Position numbers and translations under genes: made by a program. Shown in pieces: positions 18,699-28,570 of a stretch of 36,557 nucleotides of DNA. The stretch lies in the NCBI GenBank assembly GCA_001931875.2, contig MSJH02000110.1, forward strand, positions 1 to 36,557, written 5' to 3'. The stretch is from Byssochlamys sp. IMV 00236 (taxonomy: Eukaryota; Ascomycota; Eurotiomycetes; Eurotiales; Thermoascaceae). The notes beneath the pieces are model-generated. The model was not told the DNA's origin and did no database searches. It worked only from the letters and a program-made list of their open reading frames with translations. Positions within the stretch are counted from its first letter, which is position 1. Every line of letters starts with the position of its first letter.

Positions 18699-20170
18699 CT
18701 AAGCTTTGCATAAATTAACTTGGTCCAACATGGCAATAGAAGCACCTAAACACCATCCAGTTTCGGCACCTCGTATCTTCTTTGCTGTTCGTACCAATCT
18801 ATCTGATGGAATATTATAGCCAAATCTCAACAAGTTATAGATGTAGCTTAGGTTTAAGCAGTAGTTTGCATCATCAGATAACTGTTTTATGGCATCTGGC
18901 ATATGTCTAAAAGGTTTTCTTTCTCCATTACACACTCTTGTCGTCAATTCTCCCAGCTCTCTTACTGAGAATTCACTTGGCATACCAAGAGGTTGAGTCA
19001 AGTCATAAAAGTATGAAAACACATAAAGATCTCTATCCTTGAATGTCTCTGTAAGTGGTGGCTGATAAACACCGTCAAATGCACAAGGATTGGTTTCACA
19101 TAGTTTGTCCTTGTTGAATACTCTTTCAACTACATTTCGACAGGCTGCGTGGCCTGCCCCTGTACCGACCAACGTAACCGTACTGTTTTCATAATCAAAC
19201 TTTTCCTCATGTCCATCTGGTAAACATGGGTGATACACTCTACCCGTACGCTTTGCTTCATCTTGCCACATATCAATCATTTCCGTCTTAATTCTCTTTC
19301 GTGCTTCATTCAGTCCATAGCCAAGATAAGAGTGCTGATACAAGGTAAAAGTATCATTTTGATAGTCCAAGCTGTATTTGTGTTCTCCTTCAGCCATAGT
19401 GGCTGAGGAAGCAAACGTGGGCTCAAATACGATCTGAGTGGATGCACCGCCCAAGTCAAAGACAGCAGCTGATTGTCCATCCTTTTTTAATTTGTCCAAC
19501 AAAAAATTGACAGTGATCCATGCATAGACGCCTTCATCTTTGCCGTCCATAATTTCAACTCCATTTTCTCCTGCTATCGGGAATGGATATGCCTCTAAAC
19601 GTCTACGTACAGCCTGAAGGATAGCTTCGCTCTTTTCAGTACCTAAAAGACGAAGACCCGCTGTTGCCTTGACGGCGATAGGCGTACAGTGTTGGTCCTC
19701 TTGAGGCACGCTCTTGACTGCAATATCTAATAATTCATTCAAGGATGTTGCTGCTGCTTCAGGATCATCCTGAAAGCTGGATAAGCCAGGATTTAGCATA
19801 TGGAATACTTCATTCTCCAAAACTGGTTCATTACATATATTGAATTTGTAAACATGAACTCTTGAACCAGATGAGCCAGCATCAATCATGATGGCATACT
19901 TTGTTGAAGCTTGACCGTCCTTTGTTGCTAAACATTGAGCTGTCTGTTCTATAGGTTGTTCTATGATTGATTCTATAGAACAGATCAGTATCGTTTTCTT
20001 TTTCTTTTGTTTGTTTGTTTGTGTTATTTACCGTTTTTTTCAGTTGATAAGACAGATGATGAAGATGATGAAGGATTGTATAATAACCAAAGGAATAATA
20101 TAATAAAGAGAGCAACTAAGCCGCACTTCCAAAAAAGACTTTTCTTGGTCTTTATTGAAGTGGCAATCAT
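18699..20170 (-). CDS. GDA1: Golgi guanosine diphosphatase of the GDA1/CD39 family
   Basis: Hydrolyses GDP (and UDP) released in the Golgi lumen by glycosyltransferases; the GMP made is exchanged for incoming GDP-mannose. Predicted exons on the minus strand are 20032-20170 and 18699-19972, giving 470 residues; the intron is 59 bp. A short cytoplasmic N-terminus, one signal-anchor (CGLVALFIILFLWLLYN) and a Ser-rich stem give type II Golgi topology. The apyrase conserved regions are present: DAGSSGSRVHVYKF from residue 77, VKATAGLRLLG, MDGKDEGVYAWITVNFLL and VFDLGGASTQIVFEP. DLYVFSYFYDLTQPLG follows. Exon 2 could start at three in-frame acceptors 12 nt apart (exon start 19972, 19960 or 19948), which would shorten the stem by 4 or 8 residues. 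The gene is divergent from GSK3, with 102 bp between start codons. Confidence 0.92.
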
Positions 20171-20272
20171 TTTCTTGTCTAAAGGAAAAAAAAAAAAAAA
20201 AAGAAAGAAAATATATTTAAATTTTGGCTTAAATTTCTTTATTTCCCTCTTTTCTTTTTCATAAACTTTAAA
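20171..20272. promoter_or_regulatory. 102-bp divergent promoter between GDA1 and GSK3
   Basis: The two start codons face away from each other across 102 bp that contain an A17 tract (20186-20202) and T-rich and TATATTT-like stretches (about 20210-20220). Poly(dA:dT) of this length disfavours nucleosomes, so a shared open promoter is likely. No specific factor site is recognised. Confidence 0.5.
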
Positions 20273-21731
20273 ATGTCTGCTTTAAGCCATTTCAAATTTT
20301 CGGGTAATAAAGAAACTAAACATGACGCAGTAAAAAAGAAATTAACGCTTTTCATAGTGAGTGATGCCTTTGATTCCTTTAGGACAATACGTGTACCAGC
20401 AAAAGATGGAATGAGTGGACATAATATGCAATTGCAGTATACACATCAAAAAGTGATTGGCAATGGCTCGTTTGGTGTTGTATATCACATCAAATTATCT
20501 CACAACAGTGAAGATGCTGCTATCAAAAAAGTACTACAAGATAAACGATTCAAGGTTAGCGAAATAATAACATAAAGATAGACACATATATTGAGAACTT
20601 TAGACAATAGAATCGAGAATTGGAGATAATGCGATTGATGCATCATCCAAATATTTGTGGACTCAAAGCCTATTTTTATACTCAGGGTGACAGCAAGGTC
20701 AGGGATCAGGGAAAAGAAAGTGTACATTGTATTAAATCTGATGATAGAAGGATGAAGTGTATCTCAATTTGGTGATGGAATATGTACCAGAAACAGTATA
20801 TCGCGTATGCAGACACTATACCAAATTAAAGCAAACAGTACCCATGTTGATCGTCAAATTATACATGTATCAGCTATTTCGTTCACTTGCATACTCTCAT
20901 ACCTTGGGTGTTTGTCATAGGGATATTAAACCACAAAATCTCCTTGTGCATCCTATCACAGGTGAATTGAAATTATGTGATTTTGGTAGTGCCAAAGTAC
21001 TTGTAGAAGGAGGAACAAATGTAGCTTACATTTGCTCACGCTATTACAGAGCCCCTGAATTAATTTTTGGCGCCTGTCATTATACTTACAGTATAGATAT
21101 ATGGTCCGCTGGTTGTGTGATGGGTGAACTGTTGCTGGGTCAACCCTTGTTCCCGGGCGAGAGTGGAATAGATCAGCTGGTAGAGATCATCAAAGTGTTG
21201 GGAACACCAACAAAGGAAGAAGTCTTGATTATGAATCCAAATTATACGGAACATAAATTTCCTATCATTAAGCCCCATCCCTTGGCAAAGGTAGATTTGA
21301 TCAAAATATCAAAATATCGGTCATTAAACTTTAGTGATTATACATTTATAGGTCTTTAGATCAAGAACACCACCTGAAGCAATTGATTTATTATCACACA
21401 TTCTTCAATATGATCCTAGAAAAAGATTGACTGCAAGTGAGGCCATGGTTCATCCATTCTTTGATGAGCTTCGTAATCCAGAAACAAAAATGGCAAATGG
21501 ACGTGATTTACCCGAATTGTTTAATTTTACTAGAGAAGGTAAGAGGAATATATAAAAAAAAAACCATCTTTTTCTTACACTCGTCTATTATTAGAGCTCT
21601 CTGTAAGACCTGATCTGATACATAAACTAGTGCCAGCACATTGTAAAGAGAACCTATTACAGTCTGGAATAGATATCGATAATTTTATTCCCATTCCGTT
21701 AAAGGATTTACGTTTAAACATAGTTGATTAA
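20273..21731 (+). CDS. GSK3-family serine/threonine kinase
   Basis: Glycogen synthase kinase 3 orthologue. Predicted exons are 20273-20303, 20358-20554, 20611-20697, 20751-21290, 21352-21538 and 21595-21731, giving 392 residues, the usual fungal length. Introns are 53-61 bp. The first intron (20304-20357) is exactly 54 nt with no stop, so it can also be read through; splicing gives [20 protein letters not shown], closer to other fungal GSK3s. Kinase motifs are [27 protein letters not shown] (Asp163), CDFGSAK (Asp182) and [12 protein letters not shown] with the activating tyrosine (about residue 198). RVPAKDG just before the kinase domain and the [20 protein letters not shown] tail are also family-typical. 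In fungi these kinases act in stress, meiosis and cell-cycle control. Confidence 0.93.
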
Positions 21732-21778
21732 AATACGTACAAAGTTTCTTGATTCTTATAATAAATAATCATGGTATA

Positions 21779-23035
21779 TTACATAATGTCCCGAGCATCC
21801 ATAGCTGCAATCTCGGCACAAATGGACTTTGTAAACTTGTCCACTATCTCTTTTAGCTCCCTTTGACTAATTAACGGTGATAGTTCATAGTCCATATCAT
21901 CTGCTTCATGTGTATCATTTTGTCTATTCTGTTTCTCCTTTTGTTTCTGTTCTTTTTTTCTTTGTTCTTCTCGTCTTCTCTGATCTGCCTTTTTTTGTTC
22001 CTCTCTTCTTCTCTGCTCATCTTTCTTTTTCTGTTCGTCCCTCTTTTCCTGTTCTTCTCTTCTCCTTTGATCTTCTCTTCTTTTCTGGTCTTCTCTCCTC
22101 CTTTGCTCTTCTCTCTTTTGCTGCTCTTCTTTTACTTTTTGAGAGACATTGGCTGTATTACTACCAGTTTGCCCCACTTGCTCAGTCTTTGTATCTGTTC
22201 CTGATGGAGGCTTTGATTTTTTATTCGGTCCAGGATCAGAACCTGCTCCTCTTTTTTTTGCTTTACGACTCGTTTCTTGTGGTTGTGCATTATTTTTTTG
22301 TGTCTTGCTATTTACTTGTTGTTGTTGCTGTTGTTGTGATTGATTCGCTTGCTTTTGAGCTTTGCTCTCTTTCTTTTGCTTTTGTTTATTAGTTACAGGA
22401 TCACCATTTTTAGTGAACTGAGTCAACATTCTATCACGCGCAGGATCAGATACGATATTCCAGTCGCGTTTTTCATCAAAGGGGGAATTCATAATGTAGT
22501 TGACAACATTTGATTGGTGACGAAGATAAGTTAGGTATTTGATCAGTTTCAGCAAAGTGTTATCACCGTTATTTGACATACTGTCATAAGCTGACACTCT
22601 AATAACATTATATGGCTGATGAGGCACAACTGCTGGATTATCTGTGATCAAGACGGTATTGGTTGCATCGTAATGGGTACTTGACCAGATAAACTTTAGA
22701 TCCTTTATTGTACAACTACGTCCTTCACTTAAAATAGTTCCAGACGGATTATATTGACCATCATAGATTTTACGCACTTTTGGAAACTGTTTACACATGG
22801 CTTTAAACACATTGCCCGTTGCCGAACTCCAAATGATGACTTCAAATTGCTGACAAATGTATTCAAGGAACGTATCAAAGTAAGGTCTTGCAAAATAGGT
22901 TTTGGCTTGTCTTCGTGAAAACACTGTGTTCACCCAGTCAATGACCAAAAGCTTTGCTTCGGGATTTTCGTTATGAGTCGACCCTTGCTTCGAAATCTCA
23001 ATATAGTCTGGCTCTAACTTGGCGGATTCAGCCAT
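21779..23035 (-). CDS. FCP1/NIF-homology domain protein with degenerate catalytic motif and charged repeat tail
   Basis: Single-exon gene, 418 residues. Residues about 25-180 match the FCP1-homology (HAD phosphatase) domain: LLVIDWVNTVFSRR, YFARPYFDTFLEY, FEVIIWSSATGNVFKAMC, CTIKDLKFIW and NTVLITDNPAVVPHQPYNVI. The family signature DxDxT(V) is here D-W-V-N-T-V, so the second aspartate, the general acid/base, is replaced by valine. I infer a pseudo-phosphatase or scaffold. Residues about 215-290 are Gln/Lys/Ser-rich with basic nuclear-localisation-like patches. Residues about 295-370 are a run of E/K/R/Q repeats (units such as RREEQ and KRREDQ) likely to form a single alpha-helix or coiled coil. 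The C-terminal 40 residues (LSPLISQRELKEIVDKFT onward) look folded and may be a separate motif. It is divergent from SEC2. The specific biological role is unknown. Confidence 0.8.
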   Translation of the reverse strand: MAESAKLEPDYIEISKQGSTHNENPEAKLLVIDWVNTVFSRRQAKTYFARPYFDTFLEYICQQFEVIIWSSATGNVFKAMCKQFPKVRKIYDGQYNPSGTILSEGRSCTIKDLKFIWSSTHYDATNTVLITDNPAVVPHQPYNVIRVSAYDSMSNNGDNTLLKLIKYLTYLRHQSNVVNYIMNSPFDEKRDWNIVSDPARDRMLTQFTKNGDPVTNKQKQKKESKAQKQANQSQQQQQQQVNSKTQKNNAQPQETSRKAKKRGAGSDPGPNKKSKPPSGTDTKTEQVGQTGSNTANVSQKVKEEQQKREEQRRREDQKRREDQRRREEQEKRDEQKKKDEQRRREEQKKADQRRREEQRKKEQKQKEKQNRQNDTHEADDMDYELSPLISQRELKEIVDKFTKSICAEIAAMDARDIM

Positions 23036-23491
23036 CTTTGATAAGCCGTGTAATATTATAAAAAAGAATAGAAAAACTCTCGTCCCTCTTTACTTTCTTT
23101 TTTTCCCCCTTTTTTTTGGACAACATTACATGCACAAAAAAATTGATCAAAAGTTACTTATCTATCATGTATGCCAACAAAAACTTTTCATTGTGTAGCT
23201 TAACGCTACATATAAGCTTATAAAGGATGTATCTTGGTTCGTGTTTCTTTTCAAGAAGAAAGAGATAAAGAAATGTTGTTATTTCTTTATTCTAATTTTA
23301 TGCTGTCAAGATCATTCAAGAATATTAAAGTATATCCCATTGGACAGTCTTGTCTTTGGTAGAAACTCTGATAGTGTGAAGTTGTGAAATGACATCGTAG
23401 ATAGCACCCCTGAATTTTTTCGTGTCCCTTTTTTTTGATTGTCTTTTTTCATTATACTCTCCCTCCTTTTTTTTAACTTGCAATAACATAT
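23036..23491. promoter_or_regulatory. Divergent intergenic promoter region, FCP1-like gene and SEC2
   Basis: 456 bp between two divergent start codons, with pyrimidine-rich tracts (CCCCCTTTTTTTT near 23104-23117 and T-runs near 23430 and 23467) close to each start. No ORF or recognised factor site is present. Confidence 0.45.
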
Positions 23492-24781
23492 ATGAGGATG
23501 GAAAAAGATATTATCAAAGATGATCTGATAGAACCTCAAATATCAGCAACTCATAGTCAAGAAATAACCAACTGTGTTTGTCATTCAGTCTTGTCAACAA
23601 CTGACTCTGACCGTTGTAGATCATGTAATCAACTCATTTGCATCATTGACAACCAAAAGCAAGAGTGTTTGACAATTACTTTAAAAGTGGAAAAACTGAA
23701 ATCTCAGCTTAAAGAAAAGCAATCGCTCAATGAATCCATAAAGCAGCAACTTCAGGACTTACAAACGGCACATGACAAACGTCAGCAGGATATCAAAATA
23801 ATGATAGAAAAAATAGATTCGATAGAACAAGATATCCAGGCGGTTCGTCTGAAGCATCAAGTCGAAGTAGCTCATACAAAGGCAATTGAGCAGTCCAAGA
23901 AAATTGTCCAAATCGAGTTACAAGATTTGACTCAAAAATTGTTTGAAGAGGCCAATGTTCTAGTGTCCAAGGAGCAGCAGGAAAAGGAGCAGCTTCAAAA
24001 GCAATATGATGACCTTGAGCGTATGTTAGCAGAAACAGAGCGACAATTGAAGCTTATACAGACAGAGCTGGAACAACTTAGGGAAAAGATGACTCATGAT
24101 GAAGAAATAAAAACGGCTGCAATCAATCGACGTAGCTTTGGCATCAAGACTACACATGAGAACTATGTGCTTCGATCTCAGTTGGACATGTCGGTGCTAT
24201 TTGGTCAGAGACAGCCTATCGAAGTCAGATCAATATTACAGGATCAACTCGTGCTGGATGAGTTTGCCGAGTTTATAGCGTCAATAAGGACGGTGCCTAT
24301 GACCAAACTATCTAACCTGTCATTTATGAAAGCATGTTTAAAATCTGACATCAAGCCTTGTTTGCAGATGGTTAAAAGGATAAGCATAAAGAGAGTTATT
24401 GATGCAATTATATCGAAAACATGCTTGATCGAGCCTTGTTCAGTGCCTGAGAAGAGCAATAACGCGTCCATATCAACAAATGGCACTCTTTGGGATAGGT
24501 TGTCACAGAAAAAGGTAGATTCATCTTTCGTAGGTTGCCATCTATGTGGAAGAACTCCTGAAGAAGAGCAGGAAAGGTTACTACTCCGTTGGAAGTTCCG
24601 ATTATCCTACTTTGATGAGTGGACCCTTATGGACAGACACTGCCGAGATCGTCTGGTCTCTGTCATGGAATTTTACGATTTCATAAGACGAATAAAGCAT
24701 GGATATTATGATAACCACCCTATTCTGGACATATACCAAGAATGCTCTCGCCTCCGACTCCGCATGTTTATCAGCAGGTAA
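23492..24781 (+). CDS. SEC2: Sec2/Rabin8-type Rab guanine nucleotide exchange factor
   Basis: GEF for the Sec4/Rab8 GTPase on post-Golgi vesicles going to sites of polarised growth. The single-exon reading gives 429 residues. Residues about 55-205 form a long coiled coil; within it IELQDLTQKLFEEANVLV is the Rab-contacting GEF motif of the family. The C-terminal domain has VGCHLCGR, then FDEWTLMDRHCRDRLVSVME and FYDFIRRIKHGYYD, as in fungal and animal Rab3IP/Sec2 relatives. An N-terminal Cys pattern (CVCH...CRSC...C, residues about 28-50) could bind zinc. The frame ends AGG-TAA, and that AGGTAAAG is also a donor. Splicing to 24823 or to 24904 would give slightly different C-termini (the latter adds about 42 basic residues), so the last residues are uncertain. 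Two ATGs lie two codons apart at the start. Confidence 0.83.
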   Translation: MRMEKDIIKDDLIEPQISATHSQEITNCVCHSVLSTTDSDRCRSCNQLICIIDNQKQECLTITLKVEKLKSQLKEKQSLNESIKQQLQDLQTAHDKRQQDIKIMIEKIDSIEQDIQAVRLKHQVEVAHTKAIEQSKKIVQIELQDLTQKLFEEANVLVSKEQQEKEQLQKQYDDLERMLAETERQLKLIQTELEQLREKMTHDEEIKTAAINRRSFGIKTTHENYVLRSQLDMSVLFGQRQPIEVRSILQDQLVLDEFAEFIASIRTVPMTKLSNLSFMKACLKSDIKPCLQMVKRISIKRVIDAIISKTCLIEPCSVPEKSNNASISTNGTLWDRLSQKKVDSSFVGCHLCGRTPEEEQERLLLRWKFRLSYFDEWTLMDRHCRDRLVSVMEFYDFIRRIKHGYYDNHPILDIYQECSRLRLRMFISR

Positions 24782-26488
24782 AGAAAAAAAAGAAAAGAAA
24801 AGGATCACATCACTCTTTTTAGTGATACATCTGCATAAATAACAATGACAGGATGGGTGCATTTGGCTGTTTGATTGAAAGCTTTGGTATTACAAATCTC
24901 AAGCATGAATTTAAAAGTAAAGTTCCGTAAGAAAAAAAAAAAAAAACAACTTGGAAGAAAGGCGAGTTCCTCGGAAAAAATCGTTCGTTTGGAAGGTGTA
25001 ACATTGCCTGAAACTTTCAAGCTTGACATATGAGATTACTGAAACGAGGACCCTTGTTATCAAAAGGAATATAGTAGTAGGATGACAATGATTTTGCCAG
25101 ATATTGATTATTTGATCTAATGGCTTAATTTCATTAAACTGTGCGGTCCATAGTTGATAAAGAACATAATTAAGAAAGTTCATTACTGAAACTATTGGTA
25201 TTACATTCTTTATAATTGTATAAACTAAAGTAACGAGCATATCTCTATTGTCTACTCTTCCTTTCCCTTACACACACACACACACACATATTATATATAC
25301 ATATATATATACCTGGCAACCCTGTTTATTTTTGACACAGACTAAAGTGATGAAATATAAAATAAAACAATCTACATAACACATTACATATAATGATAAC
25401 TTCTATGGAGAAAGTTCCTCTTTTTTGTTGTTGTTATCAAATGACCCTGTAACCAAGACAATGAGAGGTCACATGTTGTCAATTGGTCATAAAAAGATGG
25501 AAAAAATAGGGAAAAACGACTGTAGGATTAGTGTAACAATAATAAGTAAAAAAATATGACAAGGGACTATTTAAACTGATAATCATGCCACATGGATATT
25601 ATACACTGGAATCCTTACCTTCTCCTATTGTGCCTGCTACTGTTGTGTGGAGTGTAGACACACAAAGCAGAGGGCGGAGACTGTAATTCTTTGTGTTCCT
25701 TTCGTTGTCACAAAGCGTGTGACTTTTTTAAACCCTTGATCCCTTTTATGCTGAAATAATGAAGAAATAAACCAACAAATGAAACTATAGTAACTGTAGG
25801 TTTTCTCTTGTTTAAAACCATTTCTATGGTAATATGAATATGTTGCTCATTATAGAGAGATAATTGTATTATGTGACAAAAACACAGTAAAAACGGGTGA
25901 TCAACTACTGTGCTCCTCGATCTTGAACATTAATTTTTTGTGTACCCTCAGCATTCTGAAAACAGACGAATGAGCAGCACCAGTAATAACCAGTAAAATT
26001 CAATTGCCCTTTCTAGATAAATGTAAATATGTGTGTATACACGTACTTAAATCCGCCTTCCCTAGCACATACGAAGAGTGAAGTGGGGAACGTATTTGTA
26101 TTCAGATCCATAAAAGGTAGGGAGTCATGCCATTCAATGAGTACAAGACTTTTGTAGGGTTAAATTTCCAAATTAATAAAATTGGTTATCATCCGAGATT
26201 AGACTTTTACATCAATCGCCGTTTCTATGGTAAACAAATTAAAAAATTTTTTTCTTGACAAACTGAGTTAAACCGGATCATGTCTATAACAACGCACAGA
26301 CAGGCTACTTTACTTTTTTCTTTTTCCTTTTCTCTTTTTCTTTTTGTATATTGAGTTTTTTAAATAAACGCAAGAAATCATCAGTTACCCTTTTTTTAAA
26401 AGGCACTCTTTTTCTATTAAACCCCTTCTTTTTAAATATCTATTAAAAAGAAGCATCACTTTCTTCTCTTGATTATATACTAGCCATC
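24782..26488. other. 1.7-kb spacer, largely without recognised features
   Basis: The first part (24904-25031) can encode a possible basic C-terminal extension of SEC2. The rest is AT-rich. An AC/AT microsatellite lies at 25270-25311. Open stretches on the minus strand near 24805-25240 depend on the low-complexity A-run at 24932-24946 and look spurious. T-rich and CT-rich tracts at 26300-26470 probably belong to the nucleoside transporter promoter. Confidence 0.45.
25270..25311. repeat. AC/AT microsatellite
   Basis: About nine AC dinucleotide units (25270-25288) run into an AT-rich dinucleotide tract ending near 25311. Seen directly. Confidence 0.9.
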
Positions 26489-28304
26489 ATGCCTCTTGAA
26501 GACTCTCTCTCTGGAAAAGAGACCGTCATTAATATCAACAATGACAAGCCTGCTTCTGCACCAGTGGTAGAAGACACCTACGAGCTGAAAGAACAATCTA
26601 CAGCCATTGACATGCCTCCTACTACCAATGAAAAAGTCGAAGATGCCTCTACAGACGATGATGATGACCATTTAAAGAAAAAGGAAGGATGGTTCAAGAG
26701 ATTTTACAGAAGACATAAGAAATGGTTCCAGTAAGTCGTTTTTTTTTAAAGAGGAACCAAAAAATTAATCATAAAATTTTTCAAGTCTCTGTTACTTTCT
26801 TATTTTTACCGGATATCTTGCCGCCTCTTATGCTCTTCAAGTGCCAAAAGGATACAATCAAGAGAACCTTGTGTTGGGTTTAATCTATGCATTCTTTTGT
26901 CTAAAGTTTGCTTTCAAATATATTCCTACAACTGTCGTGACCAAACCATGGAATGCCTGTATTCGTACTATAGCCAAACCTCTCGAAAGAGTTCCCAAAC
27001 ATATTCTTCATATTGCTTATGGTTTCTTTGTTCTCGCCGTCATCGTCATCACTGCATTTAGCTTACCAGAAAGACCAGAGTCAACTCGTATTCAACGTCT
27101 GATTGCTCTCTTTGGTTTGATTGTCTTTTTGGTTGTCTTGTACGCTACCTCCAATAACCGTAAAGCGATCAATTGGAACACAGTCTTTTCTGGCATGCTT
27201 ATCCAATTTATTCTGGCTCTCTTTGTCTTCCGTTCCTCTGTTGGTCACGACATCTTTGCATGGGCCTCCAAATTTGCTCAAGGATACCTCGACAAAGCCA
27301 CCAACGGCGCGGCCTTTGTCTTTGGCAATGCTGCAGTTCAATCAAACGTGTTTGCCATTACTGTCTACCCTGCTTTGATCTTCTTTGCAGCTACTGTGCA
27401 GATATTGTACTACATCAATGCCCTTCAATGGGTCCTTCAAAAGTGCGCGACTATTTTCATGACTCTCTTCAAGATGTCAGGTGCCGAAGCTGTCGTAGCT
27501 GTAGCCTCTCCTTTCTTGGGCCAAAGTGAAAATCCTTTGCTTATCAAGCCATTCTTGCCCTACTTGACCATGTCTGAAATCCATCAGGTCATGTGCTCTG
27601 GTTTTGCTACCATTTCCGGTTCTGTGCTCTATGGTTACATGACCATGGGTATCTCGGGTGAAGCTCTATTGACGTCCTGTATCATGTCTATTCCTTGTGC
27701 TATCACCGTTTCCAAGATGCGTTACCCCGAAACCGAGACACCGATGACTGCAAAGACGGTCCGTGTGCCTCCTAGCGATGACCGTCCATCCAATTTGCTC
27801 CATGCTGCTGGTAATGGTGCTGCAGAAGGTATTCATATCGCCTTGCTCATGACTGCCAACTTGATATCCCTTCTTGCTTTACTCTATGCCGTCAATGCAC
27901 TCTTGACTTGGGCCGGTAACTTTTTGACAATTCAAGATCTCACACTTCAATTGATCACTGGTTATATCTTTGTGCCTATTGCATGGCTGATTGGTATTGA
28001 AAACAGAGACGTCGTTGCTGTTGGTCAGATTTTGGCAACCAAGATTTGGGCCAATGAATTTGTAGCCTTCCAAGCTCTCACAACAACCTACAAAGGTGTC
28101 TTGACACCACGTTCTGTCCTCATCACTACTTATGCTGTCTGTGGGTTTGCCAACCTTGGTAGTGTAGGTATGCAAATCAGTGTCTTGAGTACTTTGGCCC
28201 CAAAGCGTAATGGTGATATTGCCAGTATCGCTGTCTCTGCTATGCTTTGTGGTGCTCTCTGTACCTTTATCTCTGCTTCCATTGCTGGTATGCTTATGTA
28301 TTAA
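26489..28304 (+). CDS. Concentrative nucleoside transporter (CNT/SLC28 family)
   Basis: Plasma-membrane symporter that takes up nucleosides, driven by H+ or Na+. Predicted exons are 26489-26730 and 26786-28304, giving 586 residues; the intron is 55 bp. The first 80 residues are hydrophilic and acidic (STDDDDDH) and end in a basic juxtamembrane patch (WFKRFYRRHKKWF). Membrane segments then run through the protein. CNT signatures seen are FGNAAVQSNVFAITVYPALI, FKMSGAEAVVAVASPFLGQ, SENPLLIKPFLPYLT (the substrate-binding loop), HQVMCSGFATISGSVL, and late VCGFANLGSVGMQISVL. Length and layout match fungal and animal CNTs. The start is the first ATG after a pyrimidine-rich leader. Which ion is used cannot be decided from sequence; fungal relatives are reported to use protons. 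Confidence 0.94.
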
Positions 28305-28570
28305 AATACCATCTCTTGTTTTTTTTTTTTTGTGTGTGCATATGCATATTTCCTCCCCTTTTGTATTTTAGCTATTGTAATTTTATAATAAATCATGTAT
28401 TTCTAGACAAGACGATCTAAACGTGGCTTTTTGATGGGTTTTTTTTGGGTTGAAGATGGAGTTTGAAAAATGAGGAGGGGGGTGGCAAACAGAGAGAGAG
28501 TGACAGAAAGGAGAGAGAGACAAAAAGGGCAGGAATTGAGCAAAAAAGTTTTTTTTTTTTTTAATTATAA

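Noticed and set aside
20330..20382. Alternative GSK3 intron GTAAAA...CTTTAG (53 nt)
   Set aside because: Removing it shifts the kinase out of frame; the 54-nt intron at 20304-20357 keeps it.
21877..22392. Long plus-strand open frame (171 codons) rich in Phe/Leu/Ser
   Set aside because: It is the antisense of the E/K/R/Q repeat tail of the FCP1-like gene. Low-complexity coding readily creates such mirror frames, and the hydrophobic runs are an artefact.
25270..25311. Dinucleotide arrays considered as CRISPR or satellite arrays
   Set aside because: Plain microsatellites with no spacer structure; the window is eukaryotic nuclear DNA.
27173..27529. Plus-strand second-frame ORF of 118 codons inside the nucleoside transporter
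   Set aside because: It overlaps highly conserved transporter coding sequence in another frame and has no family resemblance or own start context.
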